From positions 1-20,639 of the forward strand of contig DCHU01000011.1 in assembly GCA_002314915.1 (NCBI GenBank): a stretch of 20,639 nt of DNA, in the 5' to 3' direction. Below are positions 1 through 8,244 of the stretch, one piece after another. The position numbers and the translations under genes are program-made. The stretch's first letter is position 1. Each line of letters starts with the position of its first letter. Source of the DNA: Caryophanales bacterium UBA1744 (GTDB lineage Bacteria; Bacillota_I; Bacilli_A; RFN20; CAG-826). The notes below the pieces were generated by a model, which did no database searches, had not been told where the DNA came from, and was given only the letters and a program-made list of their open reading frames with translations.

Positions 1-502
1 CCGATTTAACTGCAATATCGGTTAAGCCGTTATTCAAATCCATTCCCGAGTTCGCATCGATTGAGATTACCTGTTTACCGCTGTTGTTAATCGATTCAAT
101 CAAAGGGATATATTGTTCTCTAATATGACCCTTGAATCCGATTCCGAATAAGCAATCGACAATTGTATCGAATGGGCTGAAATCAAAAGAACCTCTGGTT
201 CTATGGAATTCGATTCCAAACGATTCGCATTCATCGAAATACAACTTGGATGTAACGCTGAACGACTCATCTGGTGAGCAGGTTTCTACATCGTGTCCTG
301 CGCGTTTTAAGAGGATGGCCAAAGCAAAACCATCCCCACCATTGTTGCCTTTTCCGGCCACTATGATGATTCTTCCATTCCAATCTACGGAATTGAAAAT
401 GCCTCTTGCCGCTTTCATCATCAGGTCTTTCTCAAGTATTCCTGATTCATGGGCAAGCCTATCGGCTTCTTGGATGTCTTTTACTTTGTAAACTTTCTTC
501 AT
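1..502 (-). CDS. nnr: NAD(P)H-hydrate epimerase domain (YjeF N-terminal), partial at window edge
   Basis: The reading frame starts with an ATG at 502 and stays open for 167 codons to the window edge, so the 3' part is missing. The YjeF_N fold signatures are visible: AGKGNNGGDGF at residues 49-59 (nucleotide-binding loop), VDCLFGIGF near 115-123 with the conserved Asp, and SIDANSGMD near 147-155. In this family the domain epimerises damaged R-NADHX/NADPHX so that a dehydratase can repair it. The full gene may also carry the C-terminal dehydratase domain, but that lies outside the window. Its ATG overlaps the uppS stop codon in a TAATG junction, so it is the last visible gene of the dxs-ispH-uppS operon and probably translationally coupled. 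No truncating stop or frameshift is seen. Confidence 0.88.
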   Translation of the reverse strand, partial: MKKVYKVKDIQEADRLAHESGILEKDLMMKAARGIFNSVDWNGRIIIVAGKGNNGGDGFALAILLKRAGHDVETCSPDESFSVTSKLYFDECESFGIEFHRTRGSFDFSPFDTIVDCLFGIGFKGHIREQYIPLIESINNSGKQVISIDANSGMDLNNGLTDIAVKS

Positions 503-1233
503 TATTTATTAACTAATCCGCCAAATCTTCTGTTTCTATTGCAGAATTCCTTCAAGCAATCGATGAGGTTTTCACGTCTGAAATCAGGCCATGCGGTTGG
601 GGTGAAGATGAATTCAGCATAAGCAAGTTGGTATAAGAGATAGTTAGATAATCTCTGCTCGCCAGATGTTCTAATTAAGAGGTCAACCTTAGGGATACCC
701 GCAGAATAAAGGTAATCGTTGAATGATTCCTTATCGAGGTCATCAAGGTTGAGTTTCCCCTCTTTGTAGTCCTCTGCAATTTGTTTAGCGGCTCTAACAA
801 TTTCCTGCTGAGAACCGTAGTTCAAACAGATGTTGAAGATCAAAGAATCGTAATCCTTGGTCTGATTGATGGCGTCTTTCAAGGTTTCCTGAGTGTGTTC
901 TGGGAGTCTAGTTGTATCACCCATAACACGGATGCAGATATGTTTCTCGTGGAATTCCGCGATGTTGTCATGGAAGAAATCGTCCAAATAGTTGAAGAGA
1001 TTGTCGATTTCATCCTGAGGTCTATTCCAGTTTTCGGTGCTGAAAGCGTATAAGGTCATAGCCTTAACGCCAAACTCCTGGCAGGCTCTAGCTATTTCGA
1101 TGATTCTCTTGCATCCTTCTTTATGGCCTAAATGACGTGGAAGACCACGCTTCTTGGCCCATCTACCGTTTCCATCCATGATGAAAGCGATGTGGTTGCA
1201 TTCTTTAGTTAATGTGAAGGTTTTCTTGAACAT
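502..1233 (-). CDS. uppS: Isoprenyl transferase (undecaprenyl diphosphate synthase)
   Basis: A 243-residue cis-prenyltransferase of normal length. Visible motifs are HIAFIMDGNGRWA (catalytic Asp20), FSTENWNRP, ICLNYGSQQEIVRA and DLLIRTSGEQRLSNYLLYQ with the conserved Arg/Ser diphosphate-binding residues. It condenses isopentenyl diphosphate onto farnesyl diphosphate to make undecaprenyl diphosphate, the lipid carrier for peptidoglycan. The frame could be extended upstream to 1272, but the ATG at 1233 is preferred. It sits behind a good GGAGG site and just after the ispH stop (one base between), and the conserved core begins a few residues later. It lies directly downstream of the MEP-pathway genes that supply its substrate, and its TAA overlaps the nnr start. 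Confidence 0.95.
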   Translation of the reverse strand: MFKKTFTLTKECNHIAFIMDGNGRWAKKRGLPRHLGHKEGCKRIIEIARACQEFGVKAMTLYAFSTENWNRPQDEIDNLFNYLDDFFHDNIAEFHEKHICIRVMGDTTRLPEHTQETLKDAINQTKDYDSLIFNICLNYGSQQEIVRAAKQIAEDYKEGKLNLDDLDKESFNDYLYSAGIPKVDLLIRTSGEQRLSNYLLYQLAYAEFIFTPTAWPDFRRENLIDCLKEFCNRNRRFGGLVNK

Positions 1234-1234
1234 A

Positions 1235-2101
1235 TTATCTATCCTCCAGGTATTTCTTAATCTCTTCAACAACGGTCAGATTTGTGGATGTTCCGCTGGC
1301 GATGAGCACGTTATTTATAGTATTTAAGTCTAGATTTATTAAATCAGACTTATCGTTAATCTTCAGTGTTGTTCGAATGTTTTTCTTACCTAATGCTATT
1401 TCGAATAGTTTATTCGTGTTAGACGAAGTCTTAGAACCCACAATCAAGCATAAATCGATATCTTCTGTAACATTATTGATTGCCTGTTGTCTAAGACGGG
1501 AGGCACTGCAAATCTCATCGATGATTTCGGCGTTTGGCCTATTCGTCTTGATATCGTTATGGATATGCTCAATTTCAAGATATGAAAGTGTTGTCTGATT
1601 CGTCACCAACGGATTGTCTCCAACTTTGGAGAAATCGATCCCGTTCTTGATATCGTAAAGGTGAACTCTCTCATCGATTGAAATGGATGCCTCGGTTTCT
1701 GGGTGCCCTTCTTTTCCGATGAAGATAACATCTCTTCCACTTCTTATCGCCTCTTTTATCTTGCCCATATTGAGCTTAACGATTGTACAGACGGCATCGT
1801 AATGGGTAACTTCGTTCTCATCGAGTATTGCATCAAGCGATTCATCGTGGCCATGCGCGGTGAAAATGACGATATCACCTTTCTTAAACTCTTTGAGTTT
1901 CTCTCTTTTGTTTATGTTTGAGGTATCAACTGTCACGATACCTAAATCCGCCAGTTCTTTTGAGACGGCTTCGTTATGGACGATCATGCCGAAAACATAG
2001 ACTGGTGAATCCGGGTTCTCTTTTCTTATCTTCTTGGCGAGATTAATCGCATTAATGACGCCGTAGCAGTATCCGATCGGATGGATTTCTTTAATGTTCA
2101 T
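1235..2101 (-). CDS. ispH: 4-hydroxy-3-methylbut-2-enyl diphosphate reductase
   Basis: A 288-residue IspH (LytB). The last MEP-pathway enzyme reduces HMBPP to IPP and DMAPP with a [4Fe-4S] cluster. The three cluster cysteines are visible at Cys12 (GYCYGV), Cys105 (DAVCTIV) and Cys188 (EICSASRLRQ). Other family signatures are VHNE with His42, TAHGH, GKEGHPE with the proton-donating Glu, the SSNTNKL motif and GTSTNLTVVEE near the C-terminus. The frame opens at a GTG at 2113, but the ATG at 2101 is chosen. It overlaps the dxs stop (TAATG), has an upstream GGAG, and gives the usual N-terminus a few residues before the first Cys. It is coupled to dxs on one side and uppS on the other. Confidence 0.95.
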   Translation of the reverse strand: MNIKEIHPIGYCYGVINAINLAKKIRKENPDSPVYVFGMIVHNEAVSKELADLGIVTVDTSNINKREKLKEFKKGDIVIFTAHGHDESLDAILDENEVTHYDAVCTIVKLNMGKIKEAIRSGRDVIFIGKEGHPETEASISIDERVHLYDIKNGIDFSKVGDNPLVTNQTTLSYLEIEHIHNDIKTNRPNAEIIDEICSASRLRQQAINNVTEDIDLCLIVGSKTSSNTNKLFEIALGKKNIRTTLKINDKSDLINLDLNTINNVLIASGTSTNLTVVEEIKKYLEDR

Positions 2102-3939
2102 TAAGCTATCCACTCCAAAGCGTCTTCGATGCTTACTCCAACTCTCTTTTCCTGTTCAAGAGTTGTTCCTCTTTCAACGTATTCCATAGGAATCGCCTTG
2201 ATTTTCAGTTCGCCTTTGAAACCTAAATCATATAAAGCGGTCTTGATGCTCGATGCGAAACCGAGTTCTGTTCCATATGGGTCATAGACATAGATTGTCT
2301 CGTATGAAAGAACGCTCTTAAGGACATCCATATTGAGAGGAATCTGGAACATCGCATCTATGATGGTGATTGATTTATCTAAGGTTGATTTAAGGGTATC
2401 GACTACAGGTCCATATGAAATGAGGCATTTCTTGCTGCCCTCACTGATAATATCCCACTCACCATAGGTGATTTCCTCATCATTTGGGCATTCTCCGACT
2501 TGCAGTGTCGTTTTTGGGTATCTTATAGCAAGTGGTCCGTTATATGTTCTAGAGAAGGCGAAAAGCTTCTTTGCCATCTTGTCGTTTCTAGCCATGGCGA
2601 CCGACATATTTGGAATGCTTGATAAATAGGCGACATCGTAAATGCCGTTATGGGTTTCACCATCTCCCCCGACGAGTCCGACTCTATCGATGAGCAAAGT
2701 GACGTTGCCCTTCATTCTTGCGACATCATGATGAATTTCATCATATGCCCTCTGAAGGAAGGTTGAATAAATGGTTACATATGGTTTAAGTCCGCCAACT
2801 GAGATGCCGTTTGCAAAGACAACGGAATGCTCTTCTGAGATTCCTACGTCATAGCATCTATCAGGGAATTCCTTTAAGTTCTCTAAGAGGTCACTTCCAT
2901 AACCGGTTGCTGGATGGATAGTAACCACTTCTTTGTCTTCTCTCATCGCATTGGCTAAGCAATCGGCATAGAAACTTGACCAAGAGCCTGCGTTTGGATT
3001 TGAAAGCACTCCAACTTCAGGATCGAATGGAGGCACTGCGTGATAATGTCCGTATTTATCCTGTTCAGCAGGAGCATAGCCTTTTCCTTTTGTCGTTTTG
3101 ACGTGAAGGATGACCGGGCTATCGAACTTATCGATTTTCTTGAACGCTTTCTCGAGTTGTTTGATATTGTGGCCATCTACGATTCCATAGTAGTAAAGGC
3201 CCATCTGCTCAAAGAAGTTCGCGGCGTATAAATGTCTTTGGAAGAAATTCTTAATTGCTGATGTCGAACGGAAAATCCATCTGAGTCCTTTGCGGTTAAA
3301 GAATCTGGAGTAGTCTGATTTTGATTTATGATATCCTCTGGATATCTTGATACTTGAAAGCATCTTGTGGATGCCTCCGACTGGTTTTGTGATGGACATC
3401 TCGTTGTCATTGATGATGACGACGATTTTGTGATTGAAACCGGCGAGGTTATTGAGCGCCTCGTAGGCCAATCCGTTTTCAACCGAAGAGTCACCGATGA
3501 CCACGACGATGTTATAGTTCTCGCTTTTGAGGTCACGAGCTAATGCCATGCCCATTGCGGCGGATATTGAATTTGATGAATGGCCAGACTCATAGCAGTC
3601 GTAGATGGATTCGCTGCGTTTCTGGAATCCGTCCGTTCCACTGCTTGTTCTTAAATTGTCGAGGCTTCTTCCTGAAAGAATCTTCTCGGTGTAACTCTGA
3701 TGACCGACGTCAAATATGAGTTTATCAGTAGGCAAGTTATAGTGATGGAAAATTGCGGTTGTTAATTCAACAACGCCGAGGTTAGGCGAAAGGTGTCCTC
3801 CATTAATGGAGCAGGCCTTGATTATCTCGCCTCTTATCTTTCCGCAAAGATCGTTGAGTCCATCATTGTCGAGAGTCTTGATGACTTCGGGATTTTTGAG
3901 CTCTTCGAGTTCAATTGTCTTTGTCGTTTTCTTGCCCAT
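2101..3939 (-). CDS. dxs: 1-deoxy-D-xylulose-5-phosphate synthase
   Basis: A 612-residue thiamine-diphosphate enzyme that condenses pyruvate and glyceraldehyde 3-phosphate, the entry step of the MEP isoprenoid pathway. The layout is canonical: NGGHLSPNLGVVELT (His49), FDVGHQSYTEKILSGR, the ThDP/Mg motif GD...NDN at about 149-179, the pyrimidine-domain Glu in GISEEHSVVFANG near 369-371, then YSTFLQRAYDEIHHDVA and DRVGLVGGDGETHNG. The ThDP motif reads GDSSVENG rather than the more common GDGALTGG, a tolerated variation. It is the first gene of the operon. No Shine-Dalgarno sequence precedes the ATG; a perfect TATAAT lies only 10 nt upstream, suggesting a very short or absent leader. No other Met fits the family start. 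Confidence 0.96.
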   Translation of the reverse strand: MGKKTTKTIELEELKNPEVIKTLDNDGLNDLCGKIRGEIIKACSINGGHLSPNLGVVELTTAIFHHYNLPTDKLIFDVGHQSYTEKILSGRSLDNLRTSSGTDGFQKRSESIYDCYESGHSSNSISAAMGMALARDLKSENYNIVVVIGDSSVENGLAYEALNNLAGFNHKIVVIINDNEMSITKPVGGIHKMLSSIKISRGYHKSKSDYSRFFNRKGLRWIFRSTSAIKNFFQRHLYAANFFEQMGLYYYGIVDGHNIKQLEKAFKKIDKFDSPVILHVKTTKGKGYAPAEQDKYGHYHAVPPFDPEVGVLSNPNAGSWSSFYADCLANAMREDKEVVTIHPATGYGSDLLENLKEFPDRCYDVGISEEHSVVFANGISVGGLKPYVTIYSTFLQRAYDEIHHDVARMKGNVTLLIDRVGLVGGDGETHNGIYDVAYLSSIPNMSVAMARNDKMAKKLFAFSRTYNGPLAIRYPKTTLQVGECPNDEEITYGEWDIISEGSKKCLISYGPVVDTLKSTLDKSITIIDAMFQIPLNMDVLKSVLSYETIYVYDPYGTELGFASSIKTALYDLGFKGELKIKAIPMEYVERGTTLEQEKRVGVSIEDALEWIA

Positions 3940-3991
3940 AAGTACACGTATTATACACGGCTAAGACTGACAATGGAAATAAACCATTGTC
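3940..3991 (-). promoter_or_regulatory. dxs operon promoter with overlapping perfect 8-bp dyad
   Basis: On the minus strand a perfect -10 TATAAT occupies 3950-3955, and the ATG of dxs follows 10 nt later without a ribosome site. The best -35 is weak (TTCCAT, about 3973-3978, 17-nt spacer). It lies inside a dyad: GACAATGG (3969-3976), 7-nt AT-rich spacer, CCATTGTC (3984-3991). All 8 pairs match. No T-run follows on either strand, so a protein operator fits better than a terminator. The binding protein is unknown. Confidence 0.55.
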
Positions 3992-4023
3992 GAAAAGAAA
4001 AAGCGGACCCTTCCGGAATCCGC
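3991..4023 (-). terminator. Rho-independent terminator of the marR-ABC exporter operon
   Basis: On the minus strand a GCGGA/TCCGC stem (4019-4023 with 4003-4007) closes an 11-nt loop and is followed by TTTTTCTTTTC. It lies directly after the TAA of the second exporter gene and before the dxs promoter dyad. Confidence 0.75.
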
Positions 4024-4030
4024 CTTGGTT

Positions 4031-5878
4031 TTAGGTGTTAAGACCTTTGAATTGAGTGTTGTATAAAGAGGCATAGACACCGCCTTTTTCAAGCAGTGAA
4101 TTGTGGTTGCCAATCTCAACGACGTGGCCGTGATCCATGACGACAATCTTATCGGCATCTTGGATGGTTGAGAGTCGGTGAGCGATGATAATGCTTGTGC
4201 GGTTCTGCATGAGTTTCACCATTGCGTCCTGAATCTTCTTCTCAGTACGGGTATCAACGCTGGAAGTTGCCTCATCTAAGATTAATATCTTAGGGTCTGC
4301 AAGAACCGCTCTAGCGATCGTTAGTAACTGACGCTGTCCCTGAGAGATGTTTGATGCGCCTTCGAAGAGTTCCGTGTTCTTTCCTTCAGCCATCTTTCGG
4401 ACGAATCTGCAGTTAGCGAAGTCTAGAGCGTTATCTATCTCTTCATCCGTTGCGTCTTCCTTGCCGTACTTGACGTTGTTGGCGATTGTGTCGGCGAAGA
4501 GCATTGGATCCTGGAGAACGATTGAGATTGCGCTTCTTAAATCTTTCTTGGACATATCGTTGATGTTCTTGCCGTCGATCGTGATTTCGCCATTGTCGAT
4601 ATCATAGAATCTGAGCAAGAGGTTAACGATTGTGGTCTTGCCTGAACCGGTTGCGCCTACAAGAGCAATCTTCTCGCCTGGTTCAATATCGAGGTTGAAG
4701 TCATTTAAGACCTGTTGACCTTCAACATATCCGAAGTCGACACCTTTGAAATTGATATGACCCTGGAAATCGTTGGCATCGAAATCCACTTTCTTGGAGA
4801 AGTCTTCTTTGTATTCATCGAGGATTTTGAAGATACGTTCAGCACCAGCCAAAGCTGAGACGATGCCTGAGTATAACTGAGCGACTTCAGAGATTGGTCT
4901 ATTGAACTGCTTGGATGTTGTTAAGAACATGACAACGATAGCGATTGTTAATGGCTGTCCAAGGAGTGTTCCTCCGATGTTATTCAAGATGAAGATTGAA
5001 CCGAAGATACAGACGAGGAAGTATGTGAGGTTTCCAATGAAGTTCATCATAGGTCCCATAGAACCACCGATGATATTGGCCTTAAGGCCAGCTTTCTTCA
5101 ATTCATCAGATTTCTCATTGAATGCCTTCATAGCTTCTGGCTGATGGTTATAAGCCTTGACAGTCATGAATGCGGTAACAGTTTCCTCTGTTTCCGTGTT
5201 GAGTTCGCCCAAGACCTTCTGCTGTTTGGAGAAGAGAGGTCTCATATACTTAGCCATGAATAAGGCGAGTCCCATTGAGAGGATGAGAGAAATCATTGAT
5301 ACGGCGGTCAAGAGAGGAGAATACCATAACATGATGCCTAAGCAACCGATGATTGTGATGATGGAGGAGATAAGCGAGATAACGGATGAAGACAACGCAT
5401 TTGAGATGTTGTCGACATCGTTTGTGATTCTCGACATGATGTCACCATGTGAATTGGTGTCTGTGTACTTGATTGGCAAGTAAACGATCTTGTCGAATAA
5501 ATCTGAACGCAGTTTCTTGACAACTTTGTTGGAAAAGATTGTGCTGAGGAAGCTTGCGAAGAAGTTGAAGATGATATATCCAACGTAGCAGACGATGAGC
5601 AGCACGATGTTATTGACGAATGCGTTCCAATCAGGATTGACCGTGAATCCAGGTAATGTGGAATCGTAGGTTCCAAGCGAGGCAACAACGTTTTTCAAGA
5701 AGACGTTTGCCGCAAGAGTAGCCAATGTGTAGATGACTACCAGTACAATGATTACTAAGAGTAACCATTTAAATGATGAGATGTATTTAAGGAGTTTCTT
5801 TAAGGTACCTTTGGTATCTTTTGGTTTAGATGGTTTTCCACCAAATCTACCGCCAGGTCCGCCGCCCATTCTAGCCAT
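4031..5878 (-). CDS. ABC exporter half-transporter, canonical-ATPase subunit of heterodimer
   Basis: A 615-residue type-IV ABC exporter (MDR/LmrCD/BmrCD-like class). A Gly/Arg-rich cytoplasmic N-terminus (MARMGGGPGGRFGG) leads into six predicted membrane helices to about residue 340, then an ATPase domain. The ATPase has Walker A GATGSGKTT near 408, an unusual signature ISQGQRQ, Walker B ILILDEATSS with the catalytic Glu, and the switch His in IIAHRLS. The frame opens at a GTG at 5887, but the ATG at 5878 is well spaced from a GGAGGG site, so it is preferred. It then overlaps the end of the partner gene by 8 bp. Together with that gene it should form an exporter for drugs, lipids or peptides; the substrate cannot be read from sequence. 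Confidence 0.92.
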   Translation of the reverse strand: MARMGGGPGGRFGGKPSKPKDTKGTLKKLLKYISSFKWLLLVIIVLVVIYTLATLAANVFLKNVVASLGTYDSTLPGFTVNPDWNAFVNNIVLLIVCYVGYIIFNFFASFLSTIFSNKVVKKLRSDLFDKIVYLPIKYTDTNSHGDIMSRITNDVDNISNALSSSVISLISSIITIIGCLGIMLWYSPLLTAVSMISLILSMGLALFMAKYMRPLFSKQQKVLGELNTETEETVTAFMTVKAYNHQPEAMKAFNEKSDELKKAGLKANIIGGSMGPMMNFIGNLTYFLVCIFGSIFILNNIGGTLLGQPLTIAIVVMFLTTSKQFNRPISEVAQLYSGIVSALAGAERIFKILDEYKEDFSKKVDFDANDFQGHINFKGVDFGYVEGQQVLNDFNLDIEPGEKIALVGATGSGKTTIVNLLLRFYDIDNGEITIDGKNINDMSKKDLRSAISIVLQDPMLFADTIANNVKYGKEDATDEEIDNALDFANCRFVRKMAEGKNTELFEGASNISQGQRQLLTIARAVLADPKILILDEATSSVDTRTEKKIQDAMVKLMQNRTSIIIAHRLSTIQDADKIVVMDHGHVVEIGNHNSLLEKGGVYASLYNTQFKGLNT

Positions 5879-7634
5879 TGATAGCACCCTCCTCTCTCTT
5901 TAACTGAGAATCGTAGATGTCCTTATAAACAGGGCATGATTCCATTAATTTGTCATGTGAGTCAAAGCCGACGATTGATCCGCCGTCTAAGACGATGATT
6001 CTGTCCGCGTGTTTTGCGGTTGCGATACGCTGAGCAACGATGATTTTTGTGACATCACTCTTCTCTTCTCTAAGACCTTGATGGAGCTTAGCCTCTGTGA
6101 TGAGGTCTAATGCTGATGTCGAGTCATCGAAAATGAGGATCTCAGGGTTTTTAATAACTGCTCTGGCGATTGATAATCTCTGTTTCTGACCGCCGGATAA
6201 TGAGGTGCCTTTCTCCTCTACTCGGCCGTCTAATCCGCCTTCTTTAGATTCGATGAATTCGGTTGCCTGAGCAAGGTCTGCAGCATGTTTGATTTCTTCA
6301 TCCGTTGCATCTAATTTACCCATCTTGATATTGGATGACATAGTGCCTGCGAATAGTTCTGATTTCTGTAAACAGATGGAAACGATATCGCGTAAATCAG
6401 ACTGCTTATAGTCTTTTACATTGACACCATCTACAAGCACCTGTCCCTCGTTGACGTCATAGAATCTGCAAAGGAGGTTGACGAGTGAGGATTTGCCTGA
6501 ACCGGTTGAACCAACGATTGCGACTGTCTCGCCCTGCGGAATTGAGAAACTCAAATCGTTGAGGATGTATTTATCGTTCTCTGGATATTTGAAAGATACG
6601 TGATCAAAGACGATCTCGCCTTTTGTATCTTTAGTTGAGATGTCGAAGTTTCCATCCTCGATTTCTGGAACAGCATCAAGGATTTCGTTTACACGCTTCA
6701 AAGAAGCGCTTGCACGACCAATCATCAAGAACTGCATTGTTAGCATTGCAACAGCCATCGTGATGAATGTGACATATGTGATTGCCTGAGAGATTTCTCC
6801 GACCTTCAACATCTTGTCCGGAGAGATTGCTCCATTGAATGCGTCAAAGATCGATGTTCCACCGATAAAGTAGATTGTAACCATGACTGCATAGATGATA
6901 ACCATAAGTAATGGCATCATTGCCGCGCTCATTTTTCCAGCCTTTAACGATAATTTGTAATGTCCTTCATTGACAACATTGAAACGGTCGTTTTCATACT
7001 CTTCTTTACCGAATGCCTTAACGACTCTAGCGCCAGTGACATTCTCATGGACAACCCCGTTGAGTTTATCGAGATAAGTCTGCAATTTAGGGAATATTGG
7101 GAACATGACCTTGATGAAGAATACGATTGCGACAATCTCCACTGCGAGCATGCCTAATATGACATACGCAAGCTTTAATGAAATACTCAAAGAGAATGTG
7201 ACTCCAAGGACGAAGAACGAGATTGCTCTAACAAGACCTCTTATCGCCATTGAGACCATATTCTGAATCTGAGTGATATCGTTTGTGGTTCTTGTGACAA
7301 GTGAGCCGGTCTGGAACTTCTCGGTCTGGTTAACGGAGATGGCCATGACGTTCTTGAATACGTCTTTTCTCATCTCTGTTGAGAAGCCGAATGCCGCAAG
7401 GTTTGCGAATACGCCGGATAAAACGCCGCATACGACGCCAACAACGAGAATTCCGAGCATTATTCCGCCGTATTTATAAACGTTGTCTATCTGGCTCGTT
7501 TGAATTCCGTAGTCAACCATCTTCTCCATATAAAGAGATAGGACCATATCCATTCCAACTTCTGCGACCATGAAAAGCGGAGCGAGCACTGCTGCCCACC
7601 AATAATGCTTAAGGTATTTGAATACGTTTTTCAT
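5871..7634 (-). CDS. ABC exporter half-transporter, degenerate-ATPase subunit of heterodimer
   Basis: A 587-residue half-transporter: six membrane helices to about residue 320, then an ATPase domain. Walker A is GSTGSGKSS (about 375-383) and the signature is a canonical LSGGQKQR (479-486). Walker B is IFDDSTSALD, with Asp504 in place of the catalytic Glu, and the switch histidine is Gln545 (IIVAQRIAT). These substitutions are the known hallmark of the non-catalytic site in heterodimeric exporters such as TM287/288 and BmrCD. The partner carries the complementary altered signature (ISQGQ). The ATG overlaps the marR stop (TAATG) behind a GGAGGAG site, so it is co-translated with the regulator. 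The stop is TAG, the only non-TAA stop in the window. Confidence 0.93.
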   Translation of the reverse strand: MKNVFKYLKHYWWAAVLAPLFMVAEVGMDMVLSLYMEKMVDYGIQTSQIDNVYKYGGIMLGILVVGVVCGVLSGVFANLAAFGFSTEMRKDVFKNVMAISVNQTEKFQTGSLVTRTTNDITQIQNMVSMAIRGLVRAISFFVLGVTFSLSISLKLAYVILGMLAVEIVAIVFFIKVMFPIFPKLQTYLDKLNGVVHENVTGARVVKAFGKEEYENDRFNVVNEGHYKLSLKAGKMSAAMMPLLMVIIYAVMVTIYFIGGTSIFDAFNGAISPDKMLKVGEISQAITYVTFITMAVAMLTMQFLMIGRASASLKRVNEILDAVPEIEDGNFDISTKDTKGEIVFDHVSFKYPENDKYILNDLSFSIPQGETVAIVGSTGSGKSSLVNLLCRFYDVNEGQVLVDGVNVKDYKQSDLRDIVSICLQKSELFAGTMSSNIKMGKLDATDEEIKHAADLAQATEFIESKEGGLDGRVEEKGTSLSGGQKQRLSIARAVIKNPEILIFDDSTSALDLITEAKLHQGLREEKSDVTKIIVAQRIATAKHADRIIVLDGGSIVGFDSHDKLMESCPVYKDIYDSQLKREEGAING

Positions 7635-8068
7635 TATTCTCCTCCTTTCAATGTGCTTGATAACTTATCTAAGCAAGACAAGAAGATTTCCTGTTCTTCT
7701 CTTGTTAAGGACTTCTCAAGCAGTTCATCCGTATCATCCAGGATTTTCTTCACTTGATGGGCGGCCTCAGTGCCCTTGTCGGTTAATTTGATAACAGTTT
7801 TTCTAGAGTCCTGTTTCGACTTGGATTTCTTAAGGTATCCGTCTTTTTCAAGGTCATCGATCAAAACCGATATTGTCGATGCCTTGCATCTGGTGTGCTC
7901 ACAAAGGTCTTTTTGGGTAACATCCTCATCTCTATGAATATCAAGATATGGGAATAACCTGAAAGAACCTTTTGGTAAATCAGTTTTTACTGCGCTTTGA
8001 TATGTGTACTCACCGTACGCCTTAACCAAACGTCCTATCTTAAATCCGATGCTTTCTTTGTGTTCCAT
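7634..8068 (-). CDS. MarR-family transcriptional regulator
   Basis: A 144-residue winged-helix protein with the MarR plan: an N-terminal dimerisation helix, then a DNA-binding core around residues 50-105 (TQKDLCEHTRCKASTISVLI as helix-turn-helix, DLEKDGYLKK...SRKTVIKLTDKG as recognition helix to wing), then a C-terminal helix. It is the first gene of an operon with the exporter pair, which it most likely represses until a ligand binds, as is usual for MarR-exporter pairs. The upstream region carries a perfect TTAGTT-4-AACTAA palindrome over the -35, which argues for autoregulation. No Shine-Dalgarno precedes the ATG and the -10 lies exactly 7 nt upstream, so the mRNA may be leaderless. Confidence 0.9.
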   Translation of the reverse strand: MEHKESIGFKIGRLVKAYGEYTYQSAVKTDLPKGSFRLFPYLDIHRDEDVTQKDLCEHTRCKASTISVLIDDLEKDGYLKKSKSKQDSRKTVIKLTDKGTEAAHQVKKILDDTDELLEKSLTREEQEIFLSCLDKLSSTLKGGE

Positions 8069-8104
8069 AGCTCATATTCTACGCTTAATTAGTTAGGAAA
8101 CTAA
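8069..8104 (-). promoter_or_regulatory. marR promoter and probable MarR operator
   Basis: On the minus strand TTAGTT (8099-8104) and TAGAAT (8076-8081) are separated by exactly 17 nt, and the ATG begins 7 nt after the -10. A perfect inverted repeat TTAGTT-AGGA-AACTAA (plus strand, 8089-8104) includes the -35 hexamer as one arm. Size and symmetry fit a MarR-family operator, so bound regulator would block RNA polymerase. Confidence 0.6.
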
Positions 8105-8137
8105 ATATTTTTATATGAAAGCGTATCCACTAATATT

Positions 8138-8159
8138 TTAGGTAAAAATGTAACAAGAT
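8138..8159 (+). repeat. Dispersed intergenic element, copy C
   Basis: TTAGGTAAAAATGTAAC followed by AAGAT. It matches copy A (9572-9593) at 19 of 22 positions. It lies in the marR-aroE divergent gap, about 85 nt upstream of the aroE-aroK start, and has no partner arm here. The rest of 8105-8244 shows no gene. Confidence 0.45.
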
Positions 8160-8244
8160 TTCGTCGAATGTTTATTCACGATAGAAATAGAACAGTTTAT
8201 GCGTTTGATTACCAAGATTAATGAATCTGTGGCACAATATAGTC

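Noticed and set aside
132..491. Plus-strand open frame of 119 codons at the left end
   Set aside because: It lies antisense to the nnr frame, which has clear YjeF_N motifs; the plus-strand product has no recognisable domain.
3969..3991. Dyad read as a second terminator of the exporter operon
   Set aside because: No T-run follows on either strand, and the preceding hairpin at 3991-4023 already has one.
8238..8243. TATAGT as the -10 box of aroE-aroK
   Set aside because: It ends one base before the ATG at 8245, too close for a transcript that includes the start codon.
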